Source: Trissonchulus latispiculum
Lineage: Eukaryota > Nematoda > Enoplea > Enoplida > Ironidae
DNA: 64,000 nucleotides
Assembly: GCA_030248195.1 (NCBI GenBank)
Contig: JASAND010012742.1
Coordinates: forward strand, 1-64,000
Direction of reading: 5' to 3'
Made by a program: the position numbers and the translations under genes
Notes under the pieces: model-generated
Told to the model about the DNA's origin: nothing
Seen by the model: the letters and a program-made list of their open reading frames with translations, nothing else
Databases searched by the model: none
In this document: piece by piece, positions 10,612 to 22,027 of the stretch
Layout: every line of letters begins with the position of its first letter
How positions within the stretch are numbered: the first letter of the stretch is position 1

Positions 10612-11328
10612 AATCCGACTGATTTTTAATTCGTTTAACCCTTTAATTCCGGATAATATGGTCCAAGTGGCGATTTTAGTCATCTTATTTTTTGGGACAG
10701 GGTTCAGTTTTGCCGGTTGGCAAGTCTGGAAATTTGCTCCTTTTTTATCTTAAACGCATCCACCCTATTTTGAGAAAATATTTCCACACCTGCTTAATAA
10801 ATCAAGTTTCTGTAGCATTCCGGGCAATGAAAATTTCGATGATTTCAAGGCCTGTTCGAGCACTGCATTCAAACGAATCCAGAGCCGGTGGTAGTTCGTC
10901 GGCGGAAAACCGTTTCATCAGGCGATAGGGGAGATTCTGCGCATTAAAATAACGTATAGTTTATTCTGTCTCAGAATCAACTCTTGCTCTTTGAAATCAA
11001 TTAGTTGATTTTCTGCAATGGAAGTTTATCAAAGATTCGCACTTTTTCTGACTTTGACGGCTTCTAACTTTTTCTGGGTGCATCGGGGACCCTTCAATGC
11101 TTTCATACGAAATGTAGAGCAATTAATTCTCTATCGATTGGCGGTAGTCCCATCTCTCTACGAGCTGCCAGTAAAAAATGGCAGCCAAGAATGTGAAATC
11201 GGTCATTATTTCAACCGTTAGTCTAAAGGACATTAAAGGGTTAATGCGATTATTGTACTCTTTAAAGAAATAGGCCTTAATGTAATAAGTAGTGTTAGCT
11301 CTTGGCAAGAACTTCCGAAAAATGAGGG
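10612..11328. other. Intronic sequence, no gene seen
   Basis: Sequence between two MITEs in the 5.1-kb exon I-J intron. Short ORFs up to 78 codons have no recognisable motif. No repeat structure was noted. Confidence 0.45.
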
Positions 11329-11336
11329 GTATGAGC

Positions 11337-12425
11337 CAGGGTTTTTTTCAAAATCGGACCTGTGTAAATCTTGTGTAAATTTAAATTTCACTGTGTATTT
11401 TTGTTTGAAGCTGTGTAAAATTTAAAAGTGTCGTTTTTCAACTGTAATATAAAATAAAATACATTTAGACGTTATTTTCTTGCTACAATGTTATTTTCGG
11501 ATCATTCAAGCCAAAGTTATGCCAACTGCACTTGTGTAACATTTTGAAAGAAGCCACGCGGGGGGTCTGGGGGACGGAGTCCCCCAGAAGTTGAGAAAAT
11601 TTTGTAAATTGCAATAGAATTCATAATGGAAATGTTTAAAAAGATTAATTCATTAAATGTCAAAAATAAGATTGGACAAATTCAAATTTCTGAAAAACAC
11701 TTCGCCTACTGAAACGATTTCTTTATTTTTCCAACTTTTTGGAATAATCTTTCACAAACTTGCTGGTCACGTACTAAGGTTCGATGCTTTAACTGCTACT
11801 GGGGACGGCTCCATATAGTACAGACACACCAATTATACAACGGAGGGGGGGTCTGGGGGCGGAGCCCCCCAGAAGTTGAGAAATTTTTTAAATTAACGGC
11901 AGAAACGGCATTGAAAAGTTGTATTCCTTTTGCTTTCGTATTGAATATTTCTTGGATTGTATGGCAACTATTTTTAGGCTCTGACTGCTTTTATTTTTAT
12001 ATATACAAGAGATAAACAAGAAATCATATTGAATAATACTAGCTTCAGAAAACATATGTATAGTTAAATACGAATAAATACTAGCTATTTACGAATATTC
12101 GCACGCAGTACGAAAATAAATTATACGCAACTGTATAAGTAGAAGCATTAAGACTTAGGAGAATAAAACACCCATAACCATGTTGATGCAGAAATGCAGA
12201 AAACCATTCTAAACCATTGGAAACAGGCGGGGGTCTGGGGGCTTCAGCCCCCAGTTAAAAGCTAGAGCTTTTTTAAAACTTAAAGACTTGAAAACTATTT
12301 TTTCAGAGCACTTTTTGTAAAAATTTTCGAAAATTTGGCTGTGTATTTTGTTGTGTAAATTAGTTTCTCACTGTGTAAATTAATTTTTTTGTGTAAATAC
12401 ACAGTATTTTACACAAAAAACCCTG
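11337..12425. mobile_element. hAT-type non-autonomous element (1089 bp)
   Basis: 8-bp target duplication GTATGAGC at 11329-11336 and 12426-12433. Ends are CAGGGTTTTTTTC and AAAAAACCCTG. Both termini carry repeated TGTGTAAAT words. Inside are three copies of a GGGGTCTGGGGG...CCCCCAG palindrome, followed in two cases by AAGTTGAGAAA (about 11560, 11848, 12230). An 8-bp duplication plus CAGGG ends is the hAT signature. No transposase. Confidence 0.88.
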
Positions 12426-12529
12426 GTATGAGCATATCTAAATTGCAAGAGAGATAATTACGAACGGTTGTTGTAGCCTTAATATGAGCAGGCTGGGCTT
12501 TTTCTAGGCGAAAAAAGTGGGGGTGGGGG

Positions 12530-12932
12530 CACTGGCGGATCCAGGATTTCGTGACGGGGGGGGGGGCGGTAAAATTTTCTCCAAGGGGGGGGTCTGGGGG
12601 GCGGAGCCCCCCAGAAGTTGAAGAAATTTTTTGTTTTTGCAATAAAATCGGTATTCGGATCTTCAATTCTTTTTATACTGAAGAACTGAACAAATTTTTT
12701 AAAATTTTTGACATCTTTAGGCAAAAATGGTAATTTTCTCAAAAAAACTCGGATGCATTTCAAGCTTTTTCTTCGCAAATGCAATAAATATGCGGTTAAA
12801 AAGTATAAAATTCGCGCCGAAGGCGCGAAATTTTTTGGTTTTTTGCCCTTTTTCCTCTTTCTCTCCTTAATTTTTCCTACCTTCGAATCGCGACGGGGGG
12901 GGCGGCCGCCCCCCCCCCTGGATCCGCCCCTG
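12530..12932. mobile_element. hAT-type MITE with CA(G/C)(T/G)GGCGGATCC ends (403 bp)
   Basis: 8-bp target duplication GGTGGGGG at 12522-12529 and 12933-12940. Ends are CACTGGCGGATCCAGG and CCTGGATCCGCCCCTG. The interior has a GGGGGTCTGGGG/CCCCCCAGAAGTTGA block like 11337-12425 and a CGCGCC-GAAG-GGCGCG hairpin. It lies within a larger C/G-rich repeat that ends near 13280 with AAAAAAAGCCCAGGC. Confidence 0.88.
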
Positions 12933-13294
12933 GGTGGGGGGAGTGGGGGGGAATCTAAAGTGGTTTAAAATCGCTAAAAATGCAGTAAAAATAGCCTGTT
13001 TTCTACATATTCTGCTATAACTATGCTTAAAAGTGCTCAAAAATTGAGTTTGAGTACCAAGATAGACGATTTTTGACCAAAAAATTCCGGCGAGGCCGGA
13101 AAATTTTTGAAAATTTTGACCAAAAATCCTTAAAATTTGGCATTTTCTGGGCACCTTATAGTGAGTGGGGGGGGAAGCCCAAAAAAGTGGGGGTGGGGCC
13201 GAGTAGGGGGGAGGGGTCGAGTTGGGAGGACCCAAAAAGTGGGGGGCGCCCCCCCCCAGTAAAAAAAGCCCAGGCAGGAGTACATAACAACTAA
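12933..13294. repeat. Remainder of a G/C-run-rich repeat
   Basis: Contains AAAAAAGTGGGGGTGGGG words and ends in AAAAAAAGCCCAGGC, the mirror of GCTGGGCTTTTTC at 12491-12505. So 12490-13280 is probably one inverted-repeat element, interrupted by the hAT-type MITE. The C- and G-runs break every reading frame. Confidence 0.5.
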
Positions 13295-13430
13295 GAGTGT
13301 GACAAGCGTCAGGCTCTTAATTATTAGGCTTGTGACCCTCCCCTTCCCTCAAATTAGACCATCATTTAAAAGAAATTTGGACATTTGCAGTTTGCAAATA
13401 TGCCTACGTTCTAAAGCTCAAAAACAAAAC

Positions 13431-14957
13431 TAGTCTGACCAGTCTGACCAAAAAATGTAGGGAGCGAAATTTTGTTTATAGTGAATTAGTGGTACATTTT
13501 TGGTGCAGAAATGTATATATTTTCTGAACCGTCATGGCGTGAACTTTCTTTTGGATGAAAAAGAAATTGGGAAAAATTAAAATTCCTCAAAAGAAGCCGA
13601 TTTTTTAAGTTTTGAAAGATCAGTAGATGCCATGAACTAGCCGTTTCTGAAAAATAGCCTATGTCCCAAACATATTGCATCTCGAATACAAGCTAATTTG
13701 GTCAATAATTGCGATAGCCGGTAGTTATTAAAATTTTTCGATTCGATTCAAAATCCTTTGATCTTTGCCGTTTTTCCAACTTTGACTGGCTATAACTCGC
13801 GACTCACTTAATGGAAAAAATTTCAATTCGATTTTCAGGACAGCTTATCTGTCAACTTTCATGCGTGATCTATTATGTGGTTTTTCAAAATTTTAAAATA
13901 GATTTTTTCGAAAAATACCACTTTTTGACCAAACATTTCGGCAATGCAAATCCAAGAAAAGGAGTAAAAATTGCATAATCATAAAGTTTAATCTGAGCTC
14001 AATCCAACGATATAAAATGTTCGTGGCTACGACTTATATTGCCCCCGCAACGAATTATGAAACATTTTCCCTTTTTAGCGGGGTTTTGGCTAGTTTTGGC
14101 TACCTACATTTTGGTTGCGGCGAATCAACGTGACATAGCACAACTTGTCAGAAATCGGCTGAAATAGAGAAATTGTTGAAAAATTCACTTCGAGCGCAAT
14201 GTCGTTGCTACGAAAACTTTATATCGTTGGATTCAGCTCGGATGAGCTCGGAGGTGCAGCGTGGTGCAGAGGCTGGCTTACGATATGGCAACATCTAGCC
14301 GACGATCGGGTCCAATGGAGAAATATCGTGTTGGATGGGATGGCAAGCCATAACCGCACCAGCGGTTGGAGGCAATAAGTGCAAGTAAGTAAGCAGTCCT
14401 CAAAATCCATTTGAAAAAATTTCCCGTTGAGTGAGTAGCGAGTAATAGCCAATGAAACTTGGGCCTTTTCGCGCAGCGAGTTAAACGAGTTAAAAGAGTT
14501 AAAATTAACTCACTCCTGTTCGCGCACAGAGTTAAAAGAGTTAAACAGTTCATTTTAACTCGCCTGCAGGGTTAAACGAGTTAAAATTTTTTAACTCTAC
14601 TCTTTTAACTCGCGCGCGAAAAGGCCCTTGGAAAAGCGACAAAGGCCAAAGGATTTTGAAAATCGAAAAATATGAATAACTATCACAATTCTTGACCAAA
14701 TTAACTTATATTCGGGATACAGTATGTTTGGGACACGGGCTAATGTTTCACCAAATGGCTAGTTCATGGCATCTACTGATCTTTCAAAACTAAATAATCT
14801 ACTTCTTTTGAAGCATTTTAATTTTTTCAAATTTCTTTTTCAACCAAAATAAAGTTCATGCCATGACGGTTCAGAAAATACATTGCTGCAGCAAAAATGT
14901 ACCGCTAATTCAGTATAAACAAAACAATTTCGCTCCCTACATTTTTGGTCAGACCTT
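13431..14957. mobile_element. Palindromic element with AGTCTGACCAAAAA ends
   Basis: Arms of about 350 bp are inverted (13431-13800 against 14640-14957). They share GTAGGGAGCGAAATT, TTCTGAACCGTCATGGC and GATCAGTAGATGCCATGAAC. The interior repeats ATATCGTTGGATT-type sequence and holds a GAGTTAAA-type MITE. The terminal motif is shared with the fold-back at 50545-52116. Confidence 0.72.
14462..14632. mobile_element. GGGCC-ended MITE, GAGTTAAA subfamily, copy 1
   Basis: Inverted ends GGGCCTTTTCGCGCAGC and GCGCGCGAAAAGGCCC. The interior is a run of GAGTTAAA(C/A) words on one arm and the complementary TTTAACTC on the other, with one internal TTCGCGCAC copy of the end motif. TT flanks both sides. 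Nested in the palindrome 13431-14957. Confidence 0.82.
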
Positions 14958-15131
14958 AGTCAGCGGGTTCAATTTGTGTCTGTTGCGAGCATTAGAACGT
15001 AGGAATAGCGTGCAAATGTCGTTGAAGTGATGGGTTGATGGGTCTAATTTGTGAGGGGGGGGTCAGCCGTTATCGTGCAGATCATGCCGCAAGCCTAATA
15101 ACTAAGAGCGTGACGCTTGCCACACTCTTAG

Positions 15132-15404
15132 TTTTTATAATCTTGATATGAGTTTGTAAGCTCATAAACCTAATGAAATGGAGACGTGTTTTGAAAATTT
15201 GATTCTTAATGCTTAACTCTTTTGACTTGACACTATTGGACGTTCACGTGGGTGGTGTCTTGATTGGTTGTATGCCGAAAGCTGAACAAAAATTGGGTGG
15301 AGGGTCACTTGGAAAGTGAAGTCCACAAAATAGCAACTGTTCACTATACTCTATTTCCAACTTCTTATTAATACCTCTCCCTCTGGCATAAGTTGTCATT
15401 GCAG
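15132..15404. other. Intronic sequence before exon J
   Basis: Unique AT-rich sequence ending in a long pyrimidine tract and the acceptor TCATTGCAG at 15396-15404. Confidence 0.5.
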
Positions 15405-15560
15405 CTGCCTCTGGAATACAAGACCAACTTTGATATGGGTTCTATCATGGAGGAGGAACTGAAGACTTTTGTGATTCAATCCACACCTTCCGTTGATAGA
15501 GTCATGATTATTGAGGAGGATGGACGTTCACTGATTCAAATCCAGGGCAAAAATATGCAG
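15405..15560 (+). CDS. POLR1A: POLR1A exon J
   Basis: 52 codons, phase 0 at both ends (acceptor ATTGCAG; donor CAG|GTGTGT). LPLEYKTNFDMGSIMEEELK matches the Pol I jaw strand 'LPL...NFDM'. After it comes a segment (IQSTPSVDRVMIIEEDGRSL) equivalent to the 'atkGI.R..l' strand of other family members, here strongly diverged. Confidence 0.9.
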
Positions 15561-15755
15561 GTGTGTCGTGATGTTTCTGAGTACTGACTTTCATTTTTTA
15601 ACTATATATAGTCATGCTTTTTATGATTCAACGGATTTCCATATATTAAAGAAAGTGTGATCTTTGCGTTCCCTTGTAGCTGACATGAACATGTTTTAGT
15701 TTGTGTATGTCAATTGAATATTCTTAACGTTAACCTTATATTAATGATTTTTCAG

Positions 15756-15866
15756 GCAATTTACCAGTATCAGGACGTTTTTGATTTAAATACTCTGTAC
15801 TGTAACGATATTCATATGGTGGCGCAGACGTTTGGAATTGAAGCTGCTTCCCGCGTGATAATTAAG
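15756..15866 (+). CDS. POLR1A: POLR1A exon K
   Basis: 37 codons, phase 0 (acceptor TTTTTCAG; donor AAG|GTGGGA). VFDLNTLYCNDIHMVAQTFG and IEAASRVIIK match the conserved cleft segment 'lDl..lysNDIha.a.tyGIEAA..vi.kE'. The next exon, L, lies 15.75 kb downstream. Confidence 0.94.
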
Positions 15867-16132
15867 GTGGGATATGGTTTTATGTATTTGTTAGTTGTAT
15901 CGGAATTCTTTAGTTGTTAAAAGCCTATGCAAGTTAATGAACGAAAGCCTGGTACTGCATACCTGCTCTTTGCAGCTACTGCTGCTTCATCTCGCTTCTG
16001 GTAGTGAGTTTGGAGTCTCCTGTTGTCTTCCCTCGAAAGCGACCAACTCCTTGGACATTCTAAAACGTTGCTGATTGATATGAAGCTCTAAAATGTTATA
16101 TAAGCTAAAAGTTACTTAGGATCAGAACTACT

Positions 16133-16238
16133 GGCATAGTCTATATAAGTATTAAATGTATTTCTGCTGAGGCTTTAGCAACTGTTTGCACGACGTAGCA
16201 GCAGATCAACTGGCGCTGCGAGTAGTGAACCTTTGGCA
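16133..16238 (+). other. Probable 3' end of a gypsy 5' LTR and primer-binding site
   Basis: The TATA-like CATAGTCTATATAAGTAT is followed by GAGGCTTTAGCAACTGTTTG, then TGGCGCTGCGAG, which resembles the TGGCG primer-binding starts of animal gypsy elements. The gag ATG follows at 16239. The same two blocks recur at 26884-26902 and 31455-31480, a possible 3' LTR remnant now split by MITEs. Limits are inferred. Confidence 0.45.
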
Positions 16239-17550
16239 ATGTCACTCCGCTTGCTTAACCCCAATCCATTTTGGGAAGATTCGAGCGGCTCTCAAGAATT
16301 TCGGACATGGTTCACCATATTCGGTTGTTGGCTCGCTCTACAGGATTTAGACCGTGGCAGCCCTTGAGAGACATCAAAAAGAACAATATACTCTTCCTTA
16401 ACCTCGGGTCCGAGGGCATGCGCATATTCCAGTCAAATCCCTTGATCCATCGCATAAATGAGGTTTATCTTATGCAAAATTTTCCGAAGCCGTCACCACC
16501 CAATTCCAAGTTCCAGTGAACCCAGTCCGAGCACATTCGATTTTTTCAACCGTAGGCAATCTAACTCCGAAACTACCTCGGATTACCTTGCTGCCCTCCT
16601 TACGCTAGCCGCAGATTGCACCTTTTGCCACGTCTGCGATCGACAACTGCTTGCCACGATGCTTGAGGTTGGCTGTCATCCCAAACCTACTCAAGAAAGG
16701 CTCCTTGTCGAGCCTCAAATTGATTTTAACCGTTTCCTCGCCCTCATGAAGGCGGAAGAGTCAGCTCGAGAAGCTTCTCACCATCTACAACAGCAGTCTC
16801 AAAGCGTCCACAAACTCACGCAGCAAAAGTCTAAACCTGAAAGTCGTGTATCCTTAAGAACGGGGTAAAAACCCCCCGGCTAGTACTAATGCCAAACCCT
16901 CAAAACCAAGTTCTTCGTATCCCGGTGGTATGTCTGCTAAATGCTATCGCTGTGGCCGTGCCCGCGGAAGATAATGTCCCTGTCCTGCACGTAACGCCAC
17001 GTGTCGCCGATGTAATAAAACTGGACACTTGGCCGGTTGTCTTCGTACGAAGAACATCAAGGAACTCAGCGCCGAAACTGCTGATTCCTACTCAGGTGTT
17101 CTACAGGCCTTCACCCTTTCAATCAATGATGTCGCCACGACCAACACAGATTTTACGCGTAAGTTCCCTTTTATGGCAAACCTGTGGAATCGCCAAGAAG
17201 ACATTCCGCACCACTTTGAAGTGGATTCCAGTTCTGATGTGTCGACGATCCAAGAGACTTTTTGTCAAGAACGTCTTCAATAATTTCCTCGACAACCCGT
17301 CCCAAGGAATACAAAACTACTAAGTTACGATAACCAAGTTCTTAGCTATGTGAACAATATAATCACGACAACAGTTAGCGTCAGTGGCAAATCCACCAAG
17401 ATTAGTTTCTATGTAGTTCCGGATCGGTGCACCCCCGTCCTGGGTAAAGATGCTATGTAAGCTTTAGCCCTCACTCTTTCATCATCCGGGTTCGCAGTCA
17501 AAACCATTGCTAAATATAAATATGCGCAAGATAATCAACGTACCTGAGTA
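16239..17550 (+). pseudogene. Decayed Ty3/gypsy gag and protease
   Basis: From the ATG at 16239 the peptide runs MSLRLLNPNPFWEDSS, hits a stop at about 16356, and resumes in another frame as KKNNILFLNLGSEGMRIF, a Gag-like segment. Around 16930-17045 two zinc-knuckle-like segments appear, CYRCGRARGR then, after a stop, CPCPARNATC and CRRCNKTGHLAGC. Near 17218 the protease active-site region reads FEVDSSSDVSTI (DSG-type changed to DSS). Near 17440 the end of the protease fold reads PVLGKDAM. Several frameshifts and stops make it inactive. No RT follows, because a Penelope-like element begins at 17568. Confidence 0.8.
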
Positions 17551-17570
17551 TACTTAGTATATAGTATACT

Positions 17571-18085
17571 TCGTTACGTCCGATAAAAATCTGGCAACAA
17601 ACAAATATTTGTATTATGTCTTTCGCTATATAGACGACATAACAACTGTAAATGATAAAAATATATTTGAACAAAACTCAGCGAAAATGTATCCCAGTAA
17701 TTTAGAATTAAATAAGGTTAATACTAGTAATACCAGTGCTAACGTATTAGATTTAGACATAACTGTAAACAACAAGCAATTTGACACAAAAATATATGAC
17801 AAACGTAAGGATTTTTGTTTCAAAATTAACAGATTTCCTGCCCCCAATTCTAATGTCTCTAAAATGGTTTTTAAAAATATGATACAAAACCAAATAGTAA
17901 GAACAGCAAAAATCTGTACCTTAAAAGAATTCTTCCTCCTGCAAATAAAAGAATTAAAAGCAAATTTAATACAAAGAGGATACTCCAACAAACTTTTTAA
18001 GGAGGTACTCAACAAAACAATAAAAGCCAATCAGTGGATCAATAAAAAATATGCACATGAATTCACAATTAAGGATCTAAATTGA
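17571..18085 (+). pseudogene. Naiad RT, C-terminal fragment
   Basis: Starts inside the RT at the palm, including FRYIDDITTVND (motif C, YIDD), then VLDLDITVNNKQFDTKIYDK and the thumb, ending YAHEFTIKDLN and a stop at 18083-18085. It lacks motifs A and B and the GIY-YIG domain, so it cannot act alone. Confidence 0.88.
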
Positions 18086-19170
18086 AAACCGCCTTTGAGG
18101 CTTTGCCTCAGTCATAAATATTGGTCATAATTATCGGCTTCATGCCGCGGTCATAATTATATACCTTCTGCTAAGAAGGATATCACACAGAGCACTTAAT
18201 TATTCCGAACACTTCTAACAATACATGATCACACCAAATCCCAACTTGATATAGCACTACACATCACTTCCTGCACTATACTTCTCCATAATGCTTTTTA
18301 ATTTTTCCTTATGCTTGCGTCACAATTATTACACCTTAACGGTGTGTCATAAATATGCGGTAACCAACCCGCTTGTCATAATTATATGGCTAACACAGCC
18401 AAGAAATTTTATCAAACATACCTTCTGCAAAATTATTACCAAAAATTGCTTTCTCCAATTTCGTTTTCTAAATAAAGTTATGCATACCTCTCGCTGATAA
18501 ATGGATTGCTGACGTAAATAGTAGGAATAATTGGTCCGAAGTCCGGGTCTCGTTGAGGCTTGGCCCAACCAGTATATAACTTCTATTGTTTCTGAGCGAG
18601 ATGTTTCTATTTGCACTTGACTACTGGATCCCTCTGATGACGGATTTCGGCGCCCACCCCAATAATATTTATGTGTATTCATAAATTTGCCGAAGTATGA
18701 ATCTAAGGGATTGGGGCCGAAAGATTCATTACTTCTGTAAATTTATGAGTACGGAATCTCAACCTTTGAATTTCCTTAACCTGAAATCCTTCATTCTTAC
18801 CATCAATCCCATTCTCCTGCACTATAAATTAGTTTAATGTTTATACTTATACTTATATAGTCAATTTCTTTTACTAATTCCACCCGTTTTCGTTTTGTTG
18901 TACTGGTAATTATCATTTATACTATCGTTCCTCTGTAAAATCAACCCCACTCATAAAAACCATATCCATTCCCCCTCTTTGTATTTGATTTTTATTTGTT
19001 TTTTAATCATAATTCTCCTTTAACTTGTTGTATTATTTGAGTACACCTAAAAATTTTTTATTAAAGATACTAATAATGCAAAAATCATTTCATTAATAGC
19101 TCAATATGGGATGATCATAAAATAAATAAAATATCATTATATACACCTAGTCACAACTCTTCCTTAACTT
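18086..19170 (+). repeat. Naiad 3' UTR, upstream copy, with hairpin/decamer array
   Basis: Behind the stop lie two clusters (about 18090-18185 and 18310-18405). In them short hairpins with different stems alternate with TCATAAATAT or TCATAATTAT boxes. Stems include GAGGC/GCCTC, CGGC/GCCG, CCTTCT/AGAAGG, ACACC/GGTGT, GCGG/CCGC and TGGCT/AGCCA. The rest is AT-rich with no ORF. Confidence 0.75.
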
Positions 19171-19606
19171 TGTTGCTAGCCCTTTCCTCCTCATGGCCCT
19201 TGGTTCCCCCTTCCTTTGGTGGATGGGCTCTGCGTGTCCCTACACGTTTCTATATACATATTTTCTAATTATTAGACAGGTGTATATGTGATTTTATTTT
19301 CAATCTTACTTACTCATCTCATATTGAACCATTAATCGAGCTATTAATCTAACTAGTATTTTCACAATCACAATAATTTGACATAAATTTTAGAATCGAG
19401 CTGATACTTTTTAATAAATGTGTACTCTTAATTCATTCTGTCTTACTGATGCTGTAATTAATGTATACCCATAATTTTTCACTAGCAAATATGGCACCAT
19501 TCATGTCTACTAACTAATAATTGCACCCCGAGTCGACACCCCAATGATTCAGGACTACGGATTGGATTTGGCTACATGATCCTGTGGTTTCTCTTTTCTT
19601 CTTACA

Positions 19607-20887
19607 ATGGCAGGTCACATAACAGATAATGCCTCCGGGGGCTCCGTAGCAGGGGAGGAGGATACATGCCCCAACTGGTGGACTTTGGATTTGGACCTCG
19701 GCGACCCTAATACCGTCGACTCTGGGTTAAGTTCTAATTTCAGCAAAGATTCCCATTTTGATATTGTTGCACTCAACACAGTCAATAGGTGTCAAATGTG
19801 GATCTAAAAATTGTAAATGTTGCGTACATTTCAAAGAAAGCACAACTATTAAAGGTCATTACAACGATAAAGAATATAATATTACATCTCCCGCTATAGT
19901 GCAGATAGCATCTTGTAAATCAGGCGCGTAGCCAGGGGGGAAGGGGGGAGCCCCCCCCCCAATAGTGTGCCCCCCAAATTTTTTCCCCCCGGGAAAAAAC
20001 CTTTTTTAAAAAAACGCGCCCGGGGACAAAAATTTTAATAAATAATAAAAAATTCCACAAAAAAAAACAAAAAAAAAACTTGCCCCCTTAAACACACCAC
20101 ATAATTATAATAACAAAAAAAACCCGCAAAAAAAAACTCAGCCTCGGGGGGGGCCCCCCCCCCCCAAAAAATTCCCCCCCGATTTTGGACTTGTAAATCG
20201 TTTAATGTCATTTACTTACTTACCTGTAATCAATGTGGTGAGCAATACGTGGGCGAAACTGGTCGACAATTTTCTAAACGCATATCTGAGCACAGAAATA
20301 GCCTGAAAAATACACTTAAAGCAAGCTGCAAAAGATTAGCAGTTCACTTCAATATGGGTACTTGCAAGTCATTCTCTGCGCAGATTATAGAAATTATCCC
20401 CAATGCAAATTCAAAAGAAGTAAATACTAAACTACGTAGAGAAAGGGAAAAGTACTGGATAAAACAACTAAAAACTAAATACCCATATGGGCTAAATGAT
20501 TTACTATACGGGGAAAATCCTAAAATCTCAACTTTAAGTAATCTTTTATTAAAAGAAAAACCAAACAACCACTGCAATTCACATAAATCCAGAACCAACA
20601 GGACAAATAAACTTAAATATGTCATTTCACAGGCAGACATGAACAGTTTGTATATTAAATCAAAAAAGGAAATATACAACATCTTAACAAAATTAGATTG
20701 GAACAGTATCAAAACTGTAGCTATTCTTAATGAAAATTATAAAAATAACGTACTCTACGAATTCATAAAAGACTTGGTAGAGTTCAGGGTAGAGTTAAAA
20801 GACAAAGTAAAACATTCTAAAACCGTAAGAAAAGAAAATATAATAATTCCCTTTCATGCATTCTTTGATACCTTAAATTTAAATCGT
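19607..20887 (+). pseudogene. Naiad N-terminal part with GIY-YIG endonuclease (broken)
   Basis: An ATG at 19607 opens a 66-codon segment. After a frame change the conserved Cys run GVKCGSKNCKCCVHF follows, as in Naiad proteins just before the endonuclease. The GIY-YIG core begins near 20204 as VIYLLTCNQCGEQYVGETGR (the 'GIY' strand is IYLL, the 'YIG' strand is QYVG), with the catalytic-type arginine in ISEHRNSL. A lysine-rich linker follows to about 20887. It is interrupted by the insertion at 19921-20189 and cut off from the RT by the insertion at 20888. Confidence 0.82.
19921..20189. mobile_element. C/A-run-rich insertion inside the Naiad gene (269 bp)
   Basis: A duplication CTTGTAAAT flanks it (19912-19920 and 20190-20198). 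Removing the insert and one copy of the duplication leaves the Naiad reading frame continuous across the junction. The left end CAGGCGCGTAGCCAGG looks hAT-like, but the right end shows no matching inverted repeat. The interior is dominated by runs of C, A and G, so it may be partly mis-sequenced. Confidence 0.75.
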
Positions 20888-22027
20888 ATTATAGGGGAGC
20901 GCGAGAGCGCTCCCCTATAATATGGGTGTAAAAGGCTCAGTGCGGCCCTTGGAGACCCGTTCGAGCTCCGTGCCAGCTAAATACTCAACGAAACTGGACA
21001 ATTTTGGTATCGTTGGAATCTACACGACGAGTACTACAAGTCGCAAAAAAGTTTTGGTCAAAATTTCCAACTTTGAAAATTTTCGATTCCGGGAAAGTTA
21101 GGTCCGTTTGTTTTTTTTTCGTGTAAGTCACGCTTGGAAAAATGCAATTTTCTGTCGCAGTGTCGCAATGTGTAAACCAGAATTTTCAGCTGGTGAAGTT
21201 TGGTTTTTCTGAACGTATATACCCCGAAAGTGAACCTTTTTGATATTTTTTCGCTGCCCGGCCCGGCCAGCCACCTGTACGGCCGGCCAAAAGTGGTCTT
21301 GGCGCTAAAATGGCCAAAAATGGCCAATTTTTTGTCAAAGCTACAGAACTCAGGGAAGACGCTAGAGAGACGCGGTTTGTTGCATAAGGATCTACGGAAG
21401 GGTTTATATGTCCTAACGAGGGCGATTTTTGATATCTGGCCAGAATCGTTCTGGCGGCCGGCCCAAAGTTGGATGAACAAGTATGGAGGGGATACTAGTG
21501 CATAACGTTGGTCGATTTTTGATTTAGGTCCTGGACCGTTCAGGCGGCCGGCCCAAAGGAAGTCGGTCCAAATGGCCATTTTCGGAAAAGTTTCTAAGTC
21601 CCAACTCCACAGAAAATAGTCAAAAACAGGCCTAAATATGCTGTTTTGGGCCATATAGTGGGACGCATATAAGGGTTATCGGGGTCGCTGAACACGATGA
21701 GCATAGTCGCAGCGCTGTGCGGTGCTGCCATCGTGCTGTACTGCTATGCAACAACCATAGCACGCTGTCTGCAGACTTACTGTAAACGGCTGAACATATG
21801 AAACTTGGCGAAAATCATGTCTGTAGTAAGGGGGAACTGTAGCTATGTTAGTTGGTGCACTCTCTAGCTTCCACCGTGCTGTATGTGCTGCCCCAAACAC
21901 AGCACCGTCGATAACAAGTTATTCATTCGTCACTGGTATTTGAAATTCGGCATACAGATAGTTTAGGACATGACAAACTATTATAGATGCATTTCGTATA
22001 CTTATTACGATGTTGCTATGTGGTTGC

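Larger units (their letters stand above)
13295..15131. mobile_element. GTGTGAC-family fold-back, copy 2 (1.8 kb, nested)
   Basis: The ends are inverted copies of AACTAAGAGTGTGACAAGCG. Each end is itself a near-palindrome because the complement TCTTAATTATTAGGCT / CTCTTAGTTATT follows. Next inside, CCTCCCC and GGGGGGTCAGCCGTTATCGTGC mirror the copy at 32510. It contains the nested palindrome 13431-14957. Confidence 0.7.
17568..19170 (+). mobile_element. Naiad-type Penelope-like element, 5'-truncated upstream copy
   Basis: From ACTTCGTTACG at 17568 to CTTAACTT at 19170 the sequence is almost identical to 24917-26518, with only scattered single-base differences. It is therefore a 5'-truncated copy in direct orientation, just upstream of the longer copy. 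Penelope-like elements typically show such a partial head-to-tail copy (the pseudo-LTR). Confidence 0.88.

Noticed and set aside
18630..18665. CTGATGACGGATTTCGG in the Naiad 3' UTR as a hammerhead
   Set aside because: The second conserved box GAAA is absent on that strand, and the reverse strand lacks CUGANGA upstream.
21058..21654. 198-codon minus-strand open frame
   Set aside because: It contains internally repeated segments matching the GGCGGCCGGCCC DNA repeats and shows no recognisable domain; more likely a repeat than a gene, though not excluded.
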